The translations under genes and the position numbers were made by a program. Under the pieces are notes generated by a model. The model saw nothing but the letters and a program-made list of their open reading frames with translations, made no database searches and was not told where the DNA came from. A stretch of 64,000 bases of DNA from assembly GCF_003205495.1 (NCBI RefSeq), contig NZ_QJRX01000003.1:248001-312000 (forward strand), in the 5' to 3' direction. This document shows, piece by piece, positions 14,133 through 23,993 of this stretch. How positions within the stretch are numbered: the stretch's first letter is position 1; each line of letters begins with the position of its first letter. The stretch is from Aquipseudomonas alcaligenes. GTDB lineage: Bacteria; Pseudomonadota; Gammaproteobacteria; Pseudomonadales; Pseudomonadaceae.

Positions 14133-15289
14133 GCGGCGTGCTCCTGCAGGCCGTAGCGGCGCATCAGGCGCTCGCGCAGGCCCGGCTGGAAGTTGATGCG
14201 TGCCGCATCGCCCTGTACCGCCGCGATCAGCCGCGGGTTCATCAGGCGGAACCACAGCGGCGGCACGTAGGCCAGCAGGTACATGCCGAAGTAGCCGCTG
14301 GGCAGGCGCGGCAGATCGGGGAAGTTGCGCAGCGACTGGTAGCGCCGGGTCGGGTGGGCGTGGTGGTCGGAATGGCGCTGCAGGTGGAACAGCGCCCAGT
14401 TGGAGAACAGGTGGTTGCTGTTCCACGAATGGTGCGGCTGGCACACCTCGTAGCGGCCATTTTCCAGCTTGCGCCGCAGCAGGCCGTAGTGCTCCAGATA
14501 GTTGGCCGAGGTCAGCTGGAAGGCGCCCCAGAACGCGCTGAGCAGCAGGAACGGCAGGATCTGCCAGCCCAGCGCGGCCACCAGCGCGCCGTACAGCGCC
14601 AGGCTGATCAGCGCCGGCTGCAGCACTTCGTTGTCCAGGCTCCAGGGACTCTTGCCGCAGCGCGCCAGGCGTTCCCGCTCCAGCTGCCAGGCACGGCGGA
14701 AGCCGCCCGGCATCTCGCGCAGGACGAAACGGTAGATCGACTCGCCCATACGCGACGAGGCCGGGTCGACCGGCGTCGCCACATCGCGGTGATGGCCGCG
14801 GTTGTGTTCGATGTAGAAGTGCCCGTAGCAGGCCGGCGCCAGCGCCAGCTTGGCCAGCCAACGCTCCAGGGTGCTCTTCTTGTGGCCAATCTCGTGGCCC
14901 AGGTTGATGGCGAAACCCAGGCCGCCGCCGGTGTTGATGATCATCGCCAGCAGGCCGGTTGCGCTCAGCGGCTGGCTGGCGACGAATACGCAGATGGCGA
15001 TGAACGAGGCCCACAGCACCGGCACCAGCAGGTAGGTGATCCAGCGGTAGTAGGGATCGGCTTCCAGCGCCGGCACTTCGGACTCCGGCGGGTTGCTCGG
15101 GTCCTCGCCGATCAGTGCGTCCAGCAGCGGGATGCCGAAATAGAAGAACAGCGGCGACAGCCACAGCCAGAGTTCGCTGGGCGACACCAGCAGGTACAGC
15201 GCCGGGCCGATCAGCCCGAGGATGGGAACGAACAGCGACAGCAGCCACAGTGGGCGCTTGTGATCACGGTAGGGCAGGGCGATTTCCAT
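14129..15289 (-). CDS. alkB: Alkane 1-monooxygenase AlkB
   Basis: A 386-aa integral membrane di-iron hydroxylase that converts medium-chain n-alkanes to 1-alkanols. All histidine boxes are present: HEIGH (132-136), EHNRGHH (161-167), NYLEHYG (263-269) and LQRHSDHH (303-310). About six membrane helices lie before and between them. GGAGA precedes the ATG. The rubredoxin gene overlaps its stop by 4 bp. An AraC-type regulator is transcribed divergently 123 bp away and is the likely activator. Length is near that of Pseudomonas AlkB proteins (about 375-400 aa). Confidence 0.95.
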   Translation of the reverse strand: MEIALPYRDHKRPLWLLSLFVPILGLIGPALYLLVSPSELWLWLSPLFFYFGIPLLDALIGEDPSNPPESEVPALEADPYYRWITYLLVPVLWASFIAICVFVASQPLSATGLLAMIINTGGGLGFAINLGHEIGHKKSTLERWLAKLALAPACYGHFYIEHNRGHHRDVATPVDPASSRMGESIYRFVLREMPGGFRRAWQLERERLARCGKSPWSLDNEVLQPALISLALYGALVAALGWQILPFLLLSAFWGAFQLTSANYLEHYGLLRRKLENGRYEVCQPHHSWNSNHLFSNWALFHLQRHSDHHAHPTRRYQSLRNFPDLPRLPSGYFGMYLLAYVPPLWFRLMNPRLIAAVQGDAARINFQPGLRERLMRRYGLQEHAA

Positions 15290-15412
15290 GTTGTTCTCTC
15301 CGAGGTTCTACGACCTGTGGCCAGCATGGACCGCATTGGTGTTGCGCAGAACCGTTGAGATGGGCAGAAAATCGTCATATGGTGACAGTCGAGCCCCGCG
15401 CCGGAAGCCGCC

Positions 15413-16438
15413 ATGGAACCCAGCCTCGTCCCGCTGCAACCCTGCCTGCACCCGATCTACGCCCGCCTGCTGTGCGCGGCGCTGCGCCAGCGCGGCTTTA
15501 CCGAGGACGACATCCTCAGCGGTACCGGGCTGGACTGGCAGCACCTGCACCGCGACAACCGCCCGCTCAACTTCGCCCAGGTGCAGCGCCTGGTGCGCCG
15601 CGCCATCGTGCTTACCGACTGTCCCTGGCTGGGCCTGGAGGTCGGCTGTGCCACGCCGGTGTCGGCCCATGGCCCGGTGGGCTACGCCGCGGCGTTGTGC
15701 CCGGACCTGCGTGGCGTGCTGCAGGTGCTGGAGCGCTTCAGCGTGCTGCGCCTGTCCAGCCTGCGCCTGTCGGGGAGCGAGGAGGGGGAGCGCTATCGCA
15801 TTCGCGTCGACGAGCTGTTCGACCTGGGCGATGTGCGTGAGCACATCCTCACCAGCCTGGCCGGGGTCTGCCTGCGCCTGCTCGAGGCGGTGTGCGGCGG
15901 CCTGCCGGAAGGCCGCCTGGAGTTCGCTTTTCCTTTCGCCGAGCCGCCCTGGGGCGCGCGCTACCGCGAGCTGCTGGGGCCACACGTGAGCTTTGCCGCC
16001 GAGGCCTGCAGCGTCTGCCTGCCGCTGGCCTGGCTCGACCGACCGAGCCTGAGCGCCGACGCCCAGGCCGCGCGCATCGCCCTGCGCGACTGCGAGCACC
16101 AGCTGCTCGGTACTCGTCATGGCGGTGACTGGACCAGCAAGGTGCAGCTGCGCCTGCTGGCCTGCAGCGGCAGCTACCCGACCCTGGAGCAGTTGGCCGA
16201 GGAGTTCCACCTGTCCGAGCGCACCCTGATCCGCCGCCTGCGCGAGGAGGGCGCCCACTACCAGCTGCTGCTCGACGAGGTGCGCCAGGAGCTGGCCTGC
16301 TGGCTGCTGCAGAACACCGAGCTGAGCGTTGAAGCGGTGGCCGAGCGCCTCGGCTATCGCGACACCAGCAATTTCAGCCGTACCTTCCGCCGCTGGCTGG
16401 GCATGACCCCCAATGCCTGGCGCAAGGCCGCGGCGTGA
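15413..16438 (+). CDS. AraC-family transcriptional regulator, probable activator of alkB
   Basis: A 341-aa protein with an Arabinose_bd-type N-terminal sensor domain (about 15-200) and a C-terminal AraC DNA-binding domain (about 240-338): PTLEQLAEEFHLSERTLIRRL for the first HTH and SVEAVAERLGYRDTSNFSRTFRRW for the second. This domain pair is found in OruR- and ArgR-like regulators of catabolic genes. It is divergent from alkB across 123 bp, which points to alkane- or alkanol-responsive control. GGAAG lies before the ATG. The next gene overlaps its stop. Confidence 0.88.
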   Translation: MEPSLVPLQPCLHPIYARLLCAALRQRGFTEDDILSGTGLDWQHLHRDNRPLNFAQVQRLVRRAIVLTDCPWLGLEVGCATPVSAHGPVGYAAALCPDLRGVLQVLERFSVLRLSSLRLSGSEEGERYRIRVDELFDLGDVREHILTSLAGVCLRLLEAVCGGLPEGRLEFAFPFAEPPWGARYRELLGPHVSFAAEACSVCLPLAWLDRPSLSADAQAARIALRDCEHQLLGTRHGGDWTSKVQLRLLACSGSYPTLEQLAEEFHLSERTLIRRLREEGAHYQLLLDEVRQELACWLLQNTELSVEAVAERLGYRDTSNFSRTFRRWLGMTPNAWRKAAA

Positions 16439-17022
16439 ACTACCTGGCACACCTGCATCTGGGCGGCGATAGCCCGGCGCAGCTGCTTGGCAGCCTGTAC
16501 GGCGATTTCGTCAAGGGACCGCTGGCGGGGCGCTTTCCGCCCGACCTCGAAGCGGCCATCCGCCTGCACCGGCAGATCGACGCCTTCACCGACCGCCACC
16601 CGCTGGTCGAGCAGGCGCGGGCGCGCTTTCCCGCCGAGCGGCGGCGTACTTCGGGCATTCTGCTGGACCTGTTCTTCGATCATTGCCTGGCGCGCGACTG
16701 GGCGGACTACCACGCTGAACCACTGCCGCAGTTCACTGGCCGGGTCTATGAGGTGCTGGCGGCCCAGCGCGAACTGCCCGAGCGCCTGGCCTACATCGCC
16801 CCGCGCATGGCGGCGCAGGACTGGCTGGGCAGTTACCGCGAGTTCGCCGTGCTGGAGCAGGTCATCGGCGGCATGAGCCGGCGCCTGTCGCGGCCGCAGC
16901 TGCTGGAGGGTGCCATGCTGGAACTGGAGCGCCTGTACCAGCCGCTCAGCGATGACTTCCGCGCCTTTTATCCCGAGCTGCAGGCATTCGTCGCCTCAGC
17001 TGGCGTTGCGCGTCGCCCCTGA
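16435..17022 (+). CDS. acpH: Acyl carrier protein phosphodiesterase
   Basis: A 195-aa protein with the AcpH/ACP_PD pattern: MNYLAHLHL start, GSLYGDFVKG, IRLHRQIDAFTDRHP, ILLDLFFDHCLA and RDW-Y. The His/Asp residues in these segments form the metal-dependent HD-like site that removes 4'-phosphopantetheine from holo-ACP. The GTG start overlaps the AraC stop codon (GTGA), so translation is coupled. Its 3' end overlaps by 27 bp the end of a convergent small gene. Confidence 0.9.
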   Translation: MNYLAHLHLGGDSPAQLLGSLYGDFVKGPLAGRFPPDLEAAIRLHRQIDAFTDRHPLVEQARARFPAERRRTSGILLDLFFDHCLARDWADYHAEPLPQFTGRVYEVLAAQRELPERLAYIAPRMAAQDWLGSYREFAVLEQVIGGMSRRLSRPQLLEGAMLELERLYQPLSDDFRAFYPELQAFVASAGVARRP

Positions 17023-17184
17023 GTCACGCCAGGGCAGCGGGTGGGGGGCCTTGAGGCGGGTCTCCAGAGTGGCGATGAACTCCAGCGCCTCGCGTTCACT
17101 GCGGAAGCTGACGCCGTGCTGGTCCAGGCAGACCTGCCAGCGTGGGCCATTGGCGGTGCTGAGTTGGCGGATACGGATGTCCAT
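16996..17184 (-). CDS. Conserved small protein of unknown function (62 aa)
   Basis: A 62-aa basic protein (MDIRIRQLSTANGPRWQVCLDQ...) with alternating strand/helix pattern and a FRSEREALEFIATLE helix resembling DUF-type proteins that recur in pseudomonads. GGAGGTC lies before the ATG. It converges on acpH, with 27 bp of overlap at the ends. I cannot give a function. Confidence 0.65.
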   Translation of the reverse strand: MDIRIRQLSTANGPRWQVCLDQHGVSFRSEREALEFIATLETRLKAPHPLPWRDSGATRNAS

Positions 17185-17251
17185 GGCAGACCTCCAGAGA
17201 AAACCGGAATCTGCAGTGTAGATGGCACGGATCAGGCTTCCATGACCTGGA

Positions 17252-20200
17252 TCAACCGACCGACTGATGGTCGCTGTGTAGCCAGTGCACCAGTTGCACG
17301 GCGCTCAGCGGACGGCTGAACAGGTAGCCCTGACACTGCTCGCAACCGAGCTGGCGCAGGGCGCGCAGTTGCTCGGGCGTCTCCACCCCCTCGGCCAACA
17401 CGCGCAGCTTGAGGTTGCGTGCCAGGCCGATGATGGTGGCGACTATCTCCAGGTTGGCCTGGTCCTCCGGCACGCCACGCATGAAGCTCTGGTCGATCTT
17501 CAGCTTGTCCAGCGGAAAGCGTTGCAGGTAGGCCAGCGACGAGTAGCCGGTGCCGAAGTCGTCGATCGCCAGCTTCAGGCCCAGCGCCTTGAGCGCCGCC
17601 AGGCTGGCCTGGGCCTGTTCGACGTTCTCGATCAGCGCGCCCTCGGTGATCTCCAGTTCCAGGTACTCGGGTGGCAGACCGCTGTCATGCAGGGCCTCGC
17701 GCACCTGCTGCAGCAGGTCGGCCTGGCGGAACTGGCGTGGCGACAGGTTCACCGCCAGGGTCTGCAGCGCCACGCCCTGCTGGCGCCAGAACTGCATCTG
17801 CCGGCAGGCCTCGCGCAGCACCCAGGTGCCGATCGGCACGATCAGCCCGGTCTCCTCGGCCAGCGGGATGAACTGCGCCGGCGACACCATGCCCTCGCTG
17901 CTGTGCCAGCGCAGCAGGGCCTCCACGCCGATGGCGCGGCCGCTCTCGGCGTCCACCAGCGGCTGGTAGTGCAGCAGCAGTTCGTTGCGCTTGAGCGCCT
18001 GGCGCAGGCGGCCCTCCAGGGTCAGGCGGGTGTGCGCCTGGTGGGTCAGGCCCTGGGTATAGAAGCGGAAGGTGTTGCGCCCCTCCTGCTTGGCCTGGTG
18101 CAGGGCGCTGTCGGCGTTGCGCAGCAGGTCGTCGCCGGACAAGCCGTCGTCCGGGTACAGGCTGATGCCGATGCTGGCGCTCAGGTAGGCCTCGCGACCG
18201 CCGTTGCCCAGCGGCAGCGGGCGCTCCAGCAGCTCGATCAGGGTGCGCGCGATGGTGGCCGCCTCTTCGGGGCGCTGCAGGTTCTCCAGTACCACGAGGA
18301 ATTCGTCACTGCTCAGCCGCGCCAGGGTGTCCTCGTTGCGCAGGCGCTGCTGCAGGCGACGGGCCACGGCCACCAGCAGCTCATCGCCGACCTTGTGGCC
18401 GAGGCTCTCGTTGATGGTCTTGAAGTTGTCCAGGTCGAAGTACAGCACCGCCACCCGTTCGTTGTGCCGCTGCGCATGCTCCAGGGCATGGTTGAGGCGC
18501 TCCATGGCGTACAGGCGGTTGGGCAGGTCGGTGAGGGTGTCGAAGTGCGCCAGGTGGGCCAGGCGCTCCTGGCTGTCGCGGTACTGGCTGAGGTCGGTGA
18601 AGGTCAGCACGTACTGCGGCTGCTGCGGGTCGCAGTCACGCACCTGGCTGACGGTGAGCCAGAAGGGGAAGCGCGAGCCATCCTGGCGCCGGCTGCTCAG
18701 TTCGCCTTGCCAGTGGCCGCTGTCCTGCACCTTGCGCCATAGGGTGCGGTAGCGGGTGCGGTCCAGATCGCTGCCGGGCAGCAGCGGCAGGCGCCGGCCG
18801 AGCACTTCCTGCTGGCTCAGCCCGGTGATGCTGGTGAAGGCCGGGTTGCTGGTGAGGATGCGGCGCTGGGCATCGACCACCACCACGCCTTCCTGGGTGC
18901 TCTCGAACACCGTGGCGGCCTGGCGCAGGGCCTGTTCCTGCTGCTTGCGCAGGCCGATGTCCTCGACCACCGAGATGAAGTAGTGCGGCTCGCCATTGGT
19001 GTGGCGCACCAGGGTGGCGCTGAGGTTGGCCCACAGTGTGCTGCCGTCGCGGCGCACATAGCGCTTCTCCATGTTCAGGCGGGACAGTTCGCCGCTCAGC
19101 AACTGCTGGGTCAGGCCCAGGTCGTTCTGCAGGTCGTCCGGGTGGGTGACGTCCTGGAAGGTCAGCTGGATCAGTTCCTCGCGCGCGTAGCCGAGCATCT
19201 GGCACAGGCGCTGGTTGACCCGCAGCCAGTGGCCGTCCGGTGCCAGGTGGGCGATGCCGACGGCGGCCTGCTCGAAGGTGGCGCGAAAGCGCAGCTCGCT
19301 CTGCAGGCGTTCGCTGTCGCGCTGCTGCTGGCGCACGGCGAGGCCGGCCAGGCGGGTGAACTCGACCACCAGGGCGATGTCGTCGGCCGAGGGGCGGGTC
19401 ACCCGCCGGTGGTAGATGCCGAACACGCCGAGCACATCGCCCTGGTCGTTCTTGAACGGTAGCGACCAGCAGGCGCGCAGCCCGGCCAGGCGGGCGACCT
19501 CGCGGAACTCGAGCCAGTACGGGTGCTCGCGGATGTCCTCGACCACGGTCAGCTCGCCGCTGGCAGCGGCGTGCCCGCAGCTGCCAACACCGAGCCGCGC
19601 GGCGCTGCCATCGACCTGCTCGACGTACTGGCCGGGCAGGCTGGGGGCGGCCAGCACGCGCAGGCGGCCCTGCTCCAGGCGCATGATCGAGACCAGCATC
19701 TGCGGGTTGATCTGCTCCAGGCGCCGGGCCATGTCGCCCAGGCTCTCCTGCAGCGGGCGCTGCGCCAGCATGCGGTCCAGCACGGCGTTGCGCGCCTCCT
19801 GCAGGGCCTGGCTGTGGCGCCGTTCCTGGATATCGCTGAGGCTGCCGCGCAGGCCCGGTTCAGCGGCCGCCAGACGCAGCGATATCCAGTGCGGACTGCC
19901 GCCGGCGTCGCGCAGGCGCAGCTCGCCGAGCCAGCCGCTGGCCTGGCGCGCGAGGATGGCGGAGATCTGCTGGCCGACTTCTTCCTGGTGGTCGTCCTCG
20001 ACGAAGTCGAGCAGCGGACGGCCCAGGCTTTCCTGGATGCTGTAGCCGCTGATGGTCTGCCAGGCCGGGTTGACGAAGCTCAGGCGGCCGCTGGCGTCGG
20101 TGAGGAAGATCGCCTCGTGCAGCTGCTCGACCAGTTCGCGGTAGCGTGCCTCGCTGCTCTCCAACTGCTGGTGGGCCAGGTGCTGCTGGCCCAGGTCGAT

Positions 20201-21139
20201 GTCGACGCAGTACAGCTCCAGCTGGTTGCGCGCGTTACGCAGGATCAGGTGGCTGGAGTACACGTGCACCGCGCGGCCGTCGCGGTGCTGCAGGGTCAGC
20301 TCGGCGGCGGGGATGGCCGGGCCGCCGATCATCCAGGCGTTGATGTCGTTGACTACCTGGTTGCGCATGGGCGGCGGGATGATCAGCTCCTCCAGGCGCC
20401 GGCCCATGGCCTCGGCCACGCTGTAGCCGTAGAGCTGGGCGCTGGCCTGGTTCCAGAAGATCACCCGGCGCTCGCGGTCGTAGCCCTGCACGGCGATGCG
20501 CGGGGTCTGCTCGAACAGCTGGCGGAAGCGCTGCTCGCTCTCGCGCAGGGCCTGTTCGTCGCGTTTCTGCCCGCTGATGTTCTGCACGCTGCCATGGGCG
20601 TGGCCGCTGCCGTCGAGGGTGCCGCGCAGCATCAGCCAGACCACCGGTTCGCTGCCCGGGCGATTGAGCCGGGCATTGACCAGCAGCGGCGTGCCGGCCT
20701 CCAGCATGATGCCGAAGGCACGCTGCACGGCGTTGCGGTCGGCCGGGTAGAGCCAGCCGAGCAGGTCGTCGAGGTGGCCGGTGTTGTCGCTGTCGGGACG
20801 GCCGAGCAGGCGCAGGGCCTCGGGCGACCAGTGCAGCTGGCCGTCGAAGTTCCAGGTGCCGAGGCCGGCATCTCGCTGGGCCTGCTGCAGCTGCAGCAGG
20901 TGCTGGCGCAGGCCGTGTTCGAGGCGTTGCTGGACCTGCTGTTCGTGCCGGCACAGGAGCAGGATCAGCAGGCCGCTGAGCAGCACGAACAGCAGACCCT
21001 TGGCGGTCTGTAGCCAGGCCAGGGTGGATTCGTCACTGACCAGCGTCTGCAGCAGGGAGTCGCTCAGCAGAATCCAGGCAACGCTGAACAACAGATAGAT
21101 GGCGGCCACGCGCAGCGGCCTGGTGATGGTGGGTTGCAT
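17252..21139 (-). CDS. Multi-PAS/GAF GGDEF-EAL cyclic-di-GMP protein
   Basis: A 1295-aa inner-membrane protein. Two membrane helices (about 10-30 and 43-62) are followed by PAS domains at about 80-200, 205-325 and 333-450, a GAF domain at about 455-610, two more PAS domains (618-740, 745-865), GGDEF (870-1035) and EAL (1045-1285). The GGDEF signature is changed to SSDEF (RLSSDEF), so diguanylate cyclase activity is doubtful. The EAL domain keeps [30 protein letters not shown] and [10 protein letters not shown], so phosphodiesterase activity is likely, with the degenerate GGDEF perhaps a GTP sensor. It stands alone on the minus strand. Confidence 0.93.
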   Translation of the reverse strand: MQPTITRPLRVAAIYLLFSVAWILLSDSLLQTLVSDESTLAWLQTAKGLLFVLLSGLLILLLCRHEQQVQQRLEHGLRQHLLQLQQAQRDAGLGTWNFDGQLHWSPEALRLLGRPDSDNTGHLDDLLGWLYPADRNAVQRAFGIMLEAGTPLLVNARLNRPGSEPVVWLMLRGTLDGSGHAHGSVQNISGQKRDEQALRESEQRFRQLFEQTPRIAVQGYDRERRVIFWNQASAQLYGYSVAEAMGRRLEELIIPPPMRNQVVNDINAWMIGGPAIPAAELTLQHRDGRAVHVYSSHLILRNARNQLELYCVDIDLGQQHLAHQQLESSEARYRELVEQLHEAIFLTDASGRLSFVNPAWQTISGYSIQESLGRPLLDFVEDDHQEEVGQQISAILARQASGWLGELRLRDAGGSPHWISLRLAAAEPGLRGSLSDIQERRHSQALQEARNAVLDRMLAQRPLQESLGDMARRLEQINPQMLVSIMRLEQGRLRVLAAPSLPGQYVEQVDGSAARLGVGSCGHAAASGELTVVEDIREHPYWLEFREVARLAGLRACWSLPFKNDQGDVLGVFGIYHRRVTRPSADDIALVVEFTRLAGLAVRQQQRDSERLQSELRFRATFEQAAVGIAHLAPDGHWLRVNQRLCQMLGYAREELIQLTFQDVTHPDDLQNDLGLTQQLLSGELSRLNMEKRYVRRDGSTLWANLSATLVRHTNGEPHYFISVVEDIGLRKQQEQALRQAATVFESTQEGVVVVDAQRRILTSNPAFTSITGLSQQEVLGRRLPLLPGSDLDRTRYRTLWRKVQDSGHWQGELSSRRQDGSRFPFWLTVSQVRDCDPQQPQYVLTFTDLSQYRDSQERLAHLAHFDTLTDLPNRLYAMERLNHALEHAQRHNERVAVLYFDLDNFKTINESLGHKVGDELLVAVARRLQQRLRNEDTLARLSSDEFLVVLENLQRPEEAATIARTLIELLERPLPLGNGGREAYLSASIGISLYPDDGLSGDDLLRNADSALHQAKQEGRNTFRFYTQGLTHQAHTRLTLEGRLRQALKRNELLLHYQPLVDAESGRAIGVEALLRWHSSEGMVSPAQFIPLAEETGLIVPIGTWVLREACRQMQFWRQQGVALQTLAVNLSPRQFRQADLLQQVREALHDSGLPPEYLELEITEGALIENVEQAQASLAALKALGLKLAIDDFGTGYSSLAYLQRFPLDKLKIDQSFMRGVPEDQANLEIVATIIGLARNLKLRVLAEGVETPEQLRALRQLGCEQCQGYLFSRPLSAVQLVHWLHSDHQSVG

Positions 21140-21220
21140 CCTGAACCCTCTCGGCGGTCCGGTCGATTCCCCCGGACCACTGCCGAAAGGCCGGGTCTGC
21201 TTGAGTCTAGCTGCTGTTGC

Positions 21221-22714
21221 TCATCCTGCCGGCGGGGCGACGGAGCGCAGTTGCTGCAGGGCCCGTTCGGCGCCTTCGTGCAGCGGTACGCCGAGTCCAC
21301 GCTGGGCGTTGTCCGGCGACAGCTGGCCACCCTGCACGCTGCCGTACTGCAGCCACTGGCGGTCGAGGTCGAACAGCTGGCGCACCAGTAGCTCGACCTC
21401 GCGACTGGTCAGTTGGTCGCTGCCCAGCAGCAGGCTGCTGACCGCCAGGGTGGCCACCGGCTCGGCCTGGCCGGGGTAGCTGGCACGCGGCAGCTGATAG
21501 GCGAAGCTGCCGGGGCGCTCCTGCTGCAGGCGCGCGATGGCCGCCGGCTCCAGCGGCAGCAGGCGCAGGGCGAAGGCTTCGCTGGCGGCGCGGATGTTGT
21601 CGGCCGGGCTGCCGATCACCTGGATCAGGGCGTCCAGCCCGCCATCGCGCAGTTCCGCCAGGCCCTGCTGCAGGTCCAGGCTGGCCGCCTCGGCCAGGTC
21701 CTGTGGCTCTAGGCCGTGGGCCGCCAGCACGGCCAGAGCGGTGTGCCGCGAGGCGGAGCCGCCCTGGCCGAGGTTGACGCGCCGGCCGCGCAGGTCGGCG
21801 ATGCTGCGCAGCTCGCCGTCGGCGCGCACCAGCACATGCACCGGCTCCGGGTAGAGGCTGGCCAGGGCGCGCAGGCGGTGGTTGGGGCCATCTTCGGCGA
21901 AGGGCCCGGCGCCGCTCACCGCCAGGTGCGCCATGTCGCTCTGCGACAGGGCCAGCAGCACCTCGCCGGCGCGCAGCAGGCGCAGGTTGTCGAGGCCGCC
22001 CTCGGTGTTCAGCGGCAGGATGCTCAGGCCCTGCTCGCGCAGCGCGCTGCTCATGGCCTGGGCGAAGCGCGCGTACTGCCCGGCCTGCGGGCCGCCGGCC
22101 AGCGGGTAGCCGCTGTGCAGGCGGCCGAGGCGGCCCTGGATGTTGGTCAGCGAGCGTTCCAGCTCGTCACTGATGACCTTGCGCTCGGCGCTGCCGGTGC
22201 CGCCGGGCGCCAGGTTGAGCGCGGTACTGATGGCCAGCACCAGCGCCTCGCGCGGACTGGCCGCGGCGCTGGTCTGCGGCGCCCGCGGGGCACTGAAGCC
22301 CTGCGGGACCACGGCTTGCCAGGCGCCGTCCTGCTGGCGGTAGATCAGGCTGCCGTGGGCGCGCAGCAGGTCGCCGCGCCGGTTGCCACCGCTCTCGATA
22401 CCGCTGAGGCCGCGTGGGCCGGCACCCAGGGCGCTGATCAGGCTGGCCACGCCGGGCGAGTCCCAGGAGCCGAAGTCGAGGTCGCGCTCCAGGCGCAGCT
22501 CGGCATCGAAGTACACCAGCAGGCGTGCTTCGCCGGGGGCGGCATGGGCGTCGCTGGCCGAGCCGCGCCGGTGCAGCGCCACCAGGCTCAGGCTGTCGAC
22601 GGGGAAGGCCTGTTCCAGGCGCTGCCGCAGGTCGGCTTCCAGGGCCTGCTGCTCGGGGCCGCGCGAGCAGGCGGCGAGCAGGGCCAGCAGGGCGATCGTG
22701 AGGATGCGCAGCAT
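21221..22714 (-). CDS. TAXI-type TRAP solute-binding lipoprotein
   Basis: A 497-aa predicted lipoprotein (lipobox LLAAC, Cys16). An N-terminal region of about 160 residues of unknown fold precedes a TAXI/NMT1-like substrate-binding domain (about 165-490), with SGYPLAGGPQAGQYARFAQAMS, GLDNLRLLRAGEVLLALSQSDMAH, LRALASLYPEPVHVLVRAD and GGLDALIQVIGSPADNI. TAXI proteins normally serve TRAP transporters, but no TRAP permease is here. Instead the gene starts 3 bp after a gltS gene ends on the same strand, suggesting joint expression with a sodium:glutamate symporter. The N-terminal extension is longer than in ordinary TAXI proteins of about 320 aa. Confidence 0.85.
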   Translation of the reverse strand: MLRILTIALLALLAACSRGPEQQALEADLRQRLEQAFPVDSLSLVALHRRGSASDAHAAPGEARLLVYFDAELRLERDLDFGSWDSPGVASLISALGAGPRGLSGIESGGNRRGDLLRAHGSLIYRQQDGAWQAVVPQGFSAPRAPQTSAAASPREALVLAISTALNLAPGGTGSAERKVISDELERSLTNIQGRLGRLHSGYPLAGGPQAGQYARFAQAMSSALREQGLSILPLNTEGGLDNLRLLRAGEVLLALSQSDMAHLAVSGAGPFAEDGPNHRLRALASLYPEPVHVLVRADGELRSIADLRGRRVNLGQGGSASRHTALAVLAAHGLEPQDLAEAASLDLQQGLAELRDGGLDALIQVIGSPADNIRAASEAFALRLLPLEPAAIARLQQERPGSFAYQLPRASYPGQAEPVATLAVSSLLLGSDQLTSREVELLVRQLFDLDRQWLQYGSVQGGQLSPDNAQRGLGVPLHEGAERALQQLRSVAPPAG

Positions 22715-22717
22715 GGT

Positions 22718-23911
22718 TCAGCTCCCCATGCCCGGCAGCGCCAGGAATCCGGTCAGTACCAGGGCATTGATCAGGTCGATGAGGAAGGCGCCGACCAGCG
22801 GCACCACCAGGAAGGCCTGCGGCGCCGGGCCGTACTTCTGCACGATGGCCTGCATGTTGGCGATGGCGGTGGCGGTGGCGCCCAGGGCGAAACCGCAGAA
22901 GGCCGCCGACATCACCGCGCTCTCGTAGTCGCGGCCGACCGCGCGGTACACCAGCGCGCCGCCGTAGGCCAGCACCAGCACCACCTGACCCAGCAGGATC
23001 AGCAGCAGCGGGCCGGCCAGGCTGGCCACGCTGGCCAGGTTTAGCGCCATCATGGTCATGGCCAGGAACAGCGCCAGGGCCAGGCTGGAGACCAGCTCGA
23101 TGGCCGCGTCGTTGAGGCGCAGGCCGACCAGGTGACCGCAATTGCGGATCAGCACGCCGAGCAGCAGGCACCAGAGGAAGCTGGGCAGGGTCACCGGCGC
23201 GCCGCTGACCAGGTCGGCCAGCCACTGCCCGGCCAGTACCGCGACCAGCACGGCGGCCAGCACCGGGATCAGGCTGGCGGAGCTGATCGGTGCGGCGTCG
23301 CCATCGGCGCTGGGCTGCGCCGCGGCGGCCTGGCCATCGGTGCCGGCCAGGGCATGGCGGCGGATCAGCCACTGCGCCAGCGGGCCACCGCAGATGCCGC
23401 CGAGCACCAGGCCGAGTGTGGCACCGGTCATCGCCAGCTCCATCACCGACTGGATGTTGTGCACCTCGGCGAAGCGCTCGGCGTAGGCTGCACCGGTGCC
23501 ATGGCCGCCGACCAGGGTGATGGTGCCGCCGATCAGGCCCATCAGCGGATGCAGGTCCAGGCCCCAGGCGATCAGCAGGCCGGTGAGGTTCTGCAGCACC
23601 AGGAAGGGCGCCAGCACCAGCACGAACAGCAGCAGGCGCTTGCCGCCCTGGCGCAGCAGGCCGAGGTTGGCGGACAGGCCGACGGCGGCGAAGAAGGCCA
23701 GCAGCAGTACCGGCTTGAGGGTGACGTCGAACTCCAGGGGCAGCTCCGTGACGCTGCCGACCAGCAGCATACCGAGGGCGAACAGCAGGCCGCCGGTGAT
23801 CGGGTCGGGGATGTTGTAGCGCGACAGCAGGGGGATCAGGCGGTTGACGTGGCGGCCCAGGAGTAGAACCAGCACGGTCGCCAGCAGGGTTTCCACGGGT
23901 TGCAGCGTCAT
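22718..23911 (-). CDS. gltS: Sodium/glutamate symporter GltS
   Basis: A 397-aa protein with two inverted halves of about five membrane helices each, the GltS fold. Diagnostic segments are YNIPDPITGGLLFALG, GGTITLVGGHGTGAAYAE (first re-entrant loop) and VMSAAFCGFALGATATAIANM (second). GltS imports glutamate with sodium. The TAXI lipoprotein gene begins 3 bp after its stop on the same strand. The following 82 bp upstream contain no evident operator. Confidence 0.92.
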   Translation of the reverse strand: MTLQPVETLLATVLVLLLGRHVNRLIPLLSRYNIPDPITGGLLFALGMLLVGSVTELPLEFDVTLKPVLLLAFFAAVGLSANLGLLRQGGKRLLLFVLVLAPFLVLQNLTGLLIAWGLDLHPLMGLIGGTITLVGGHGTGAAYAERFAEVHNIQSVMELAMTGATLGLVLGGICGGPLAQWLIRRHALAGTDGQAAAAQPSADGDAAPISSASLIPVLAAVLVAVLAGQWLADLVSGAPVTLPSFLWCLLLGVLIRNCGHLVGLRLNDAAIELVSSLALALFLAMTMMALNLASVASLAGPLLLILLGQVVLVLAYGGALVYRAVGRDYESAVMSAAFCGFALGATATAIANMQAIVQKYGPAPQAFLVVPLVGAFLIDLINALVLTGFLALPGMGS

Positions 23912-23993
23912 CGGCGCTCCTTATCCGGATCGGCTCTGGCACGCCCGCTTGCGGGGCATGAGCAGAGCCTAGACCAGGGCGCCGGGGCTGTCT

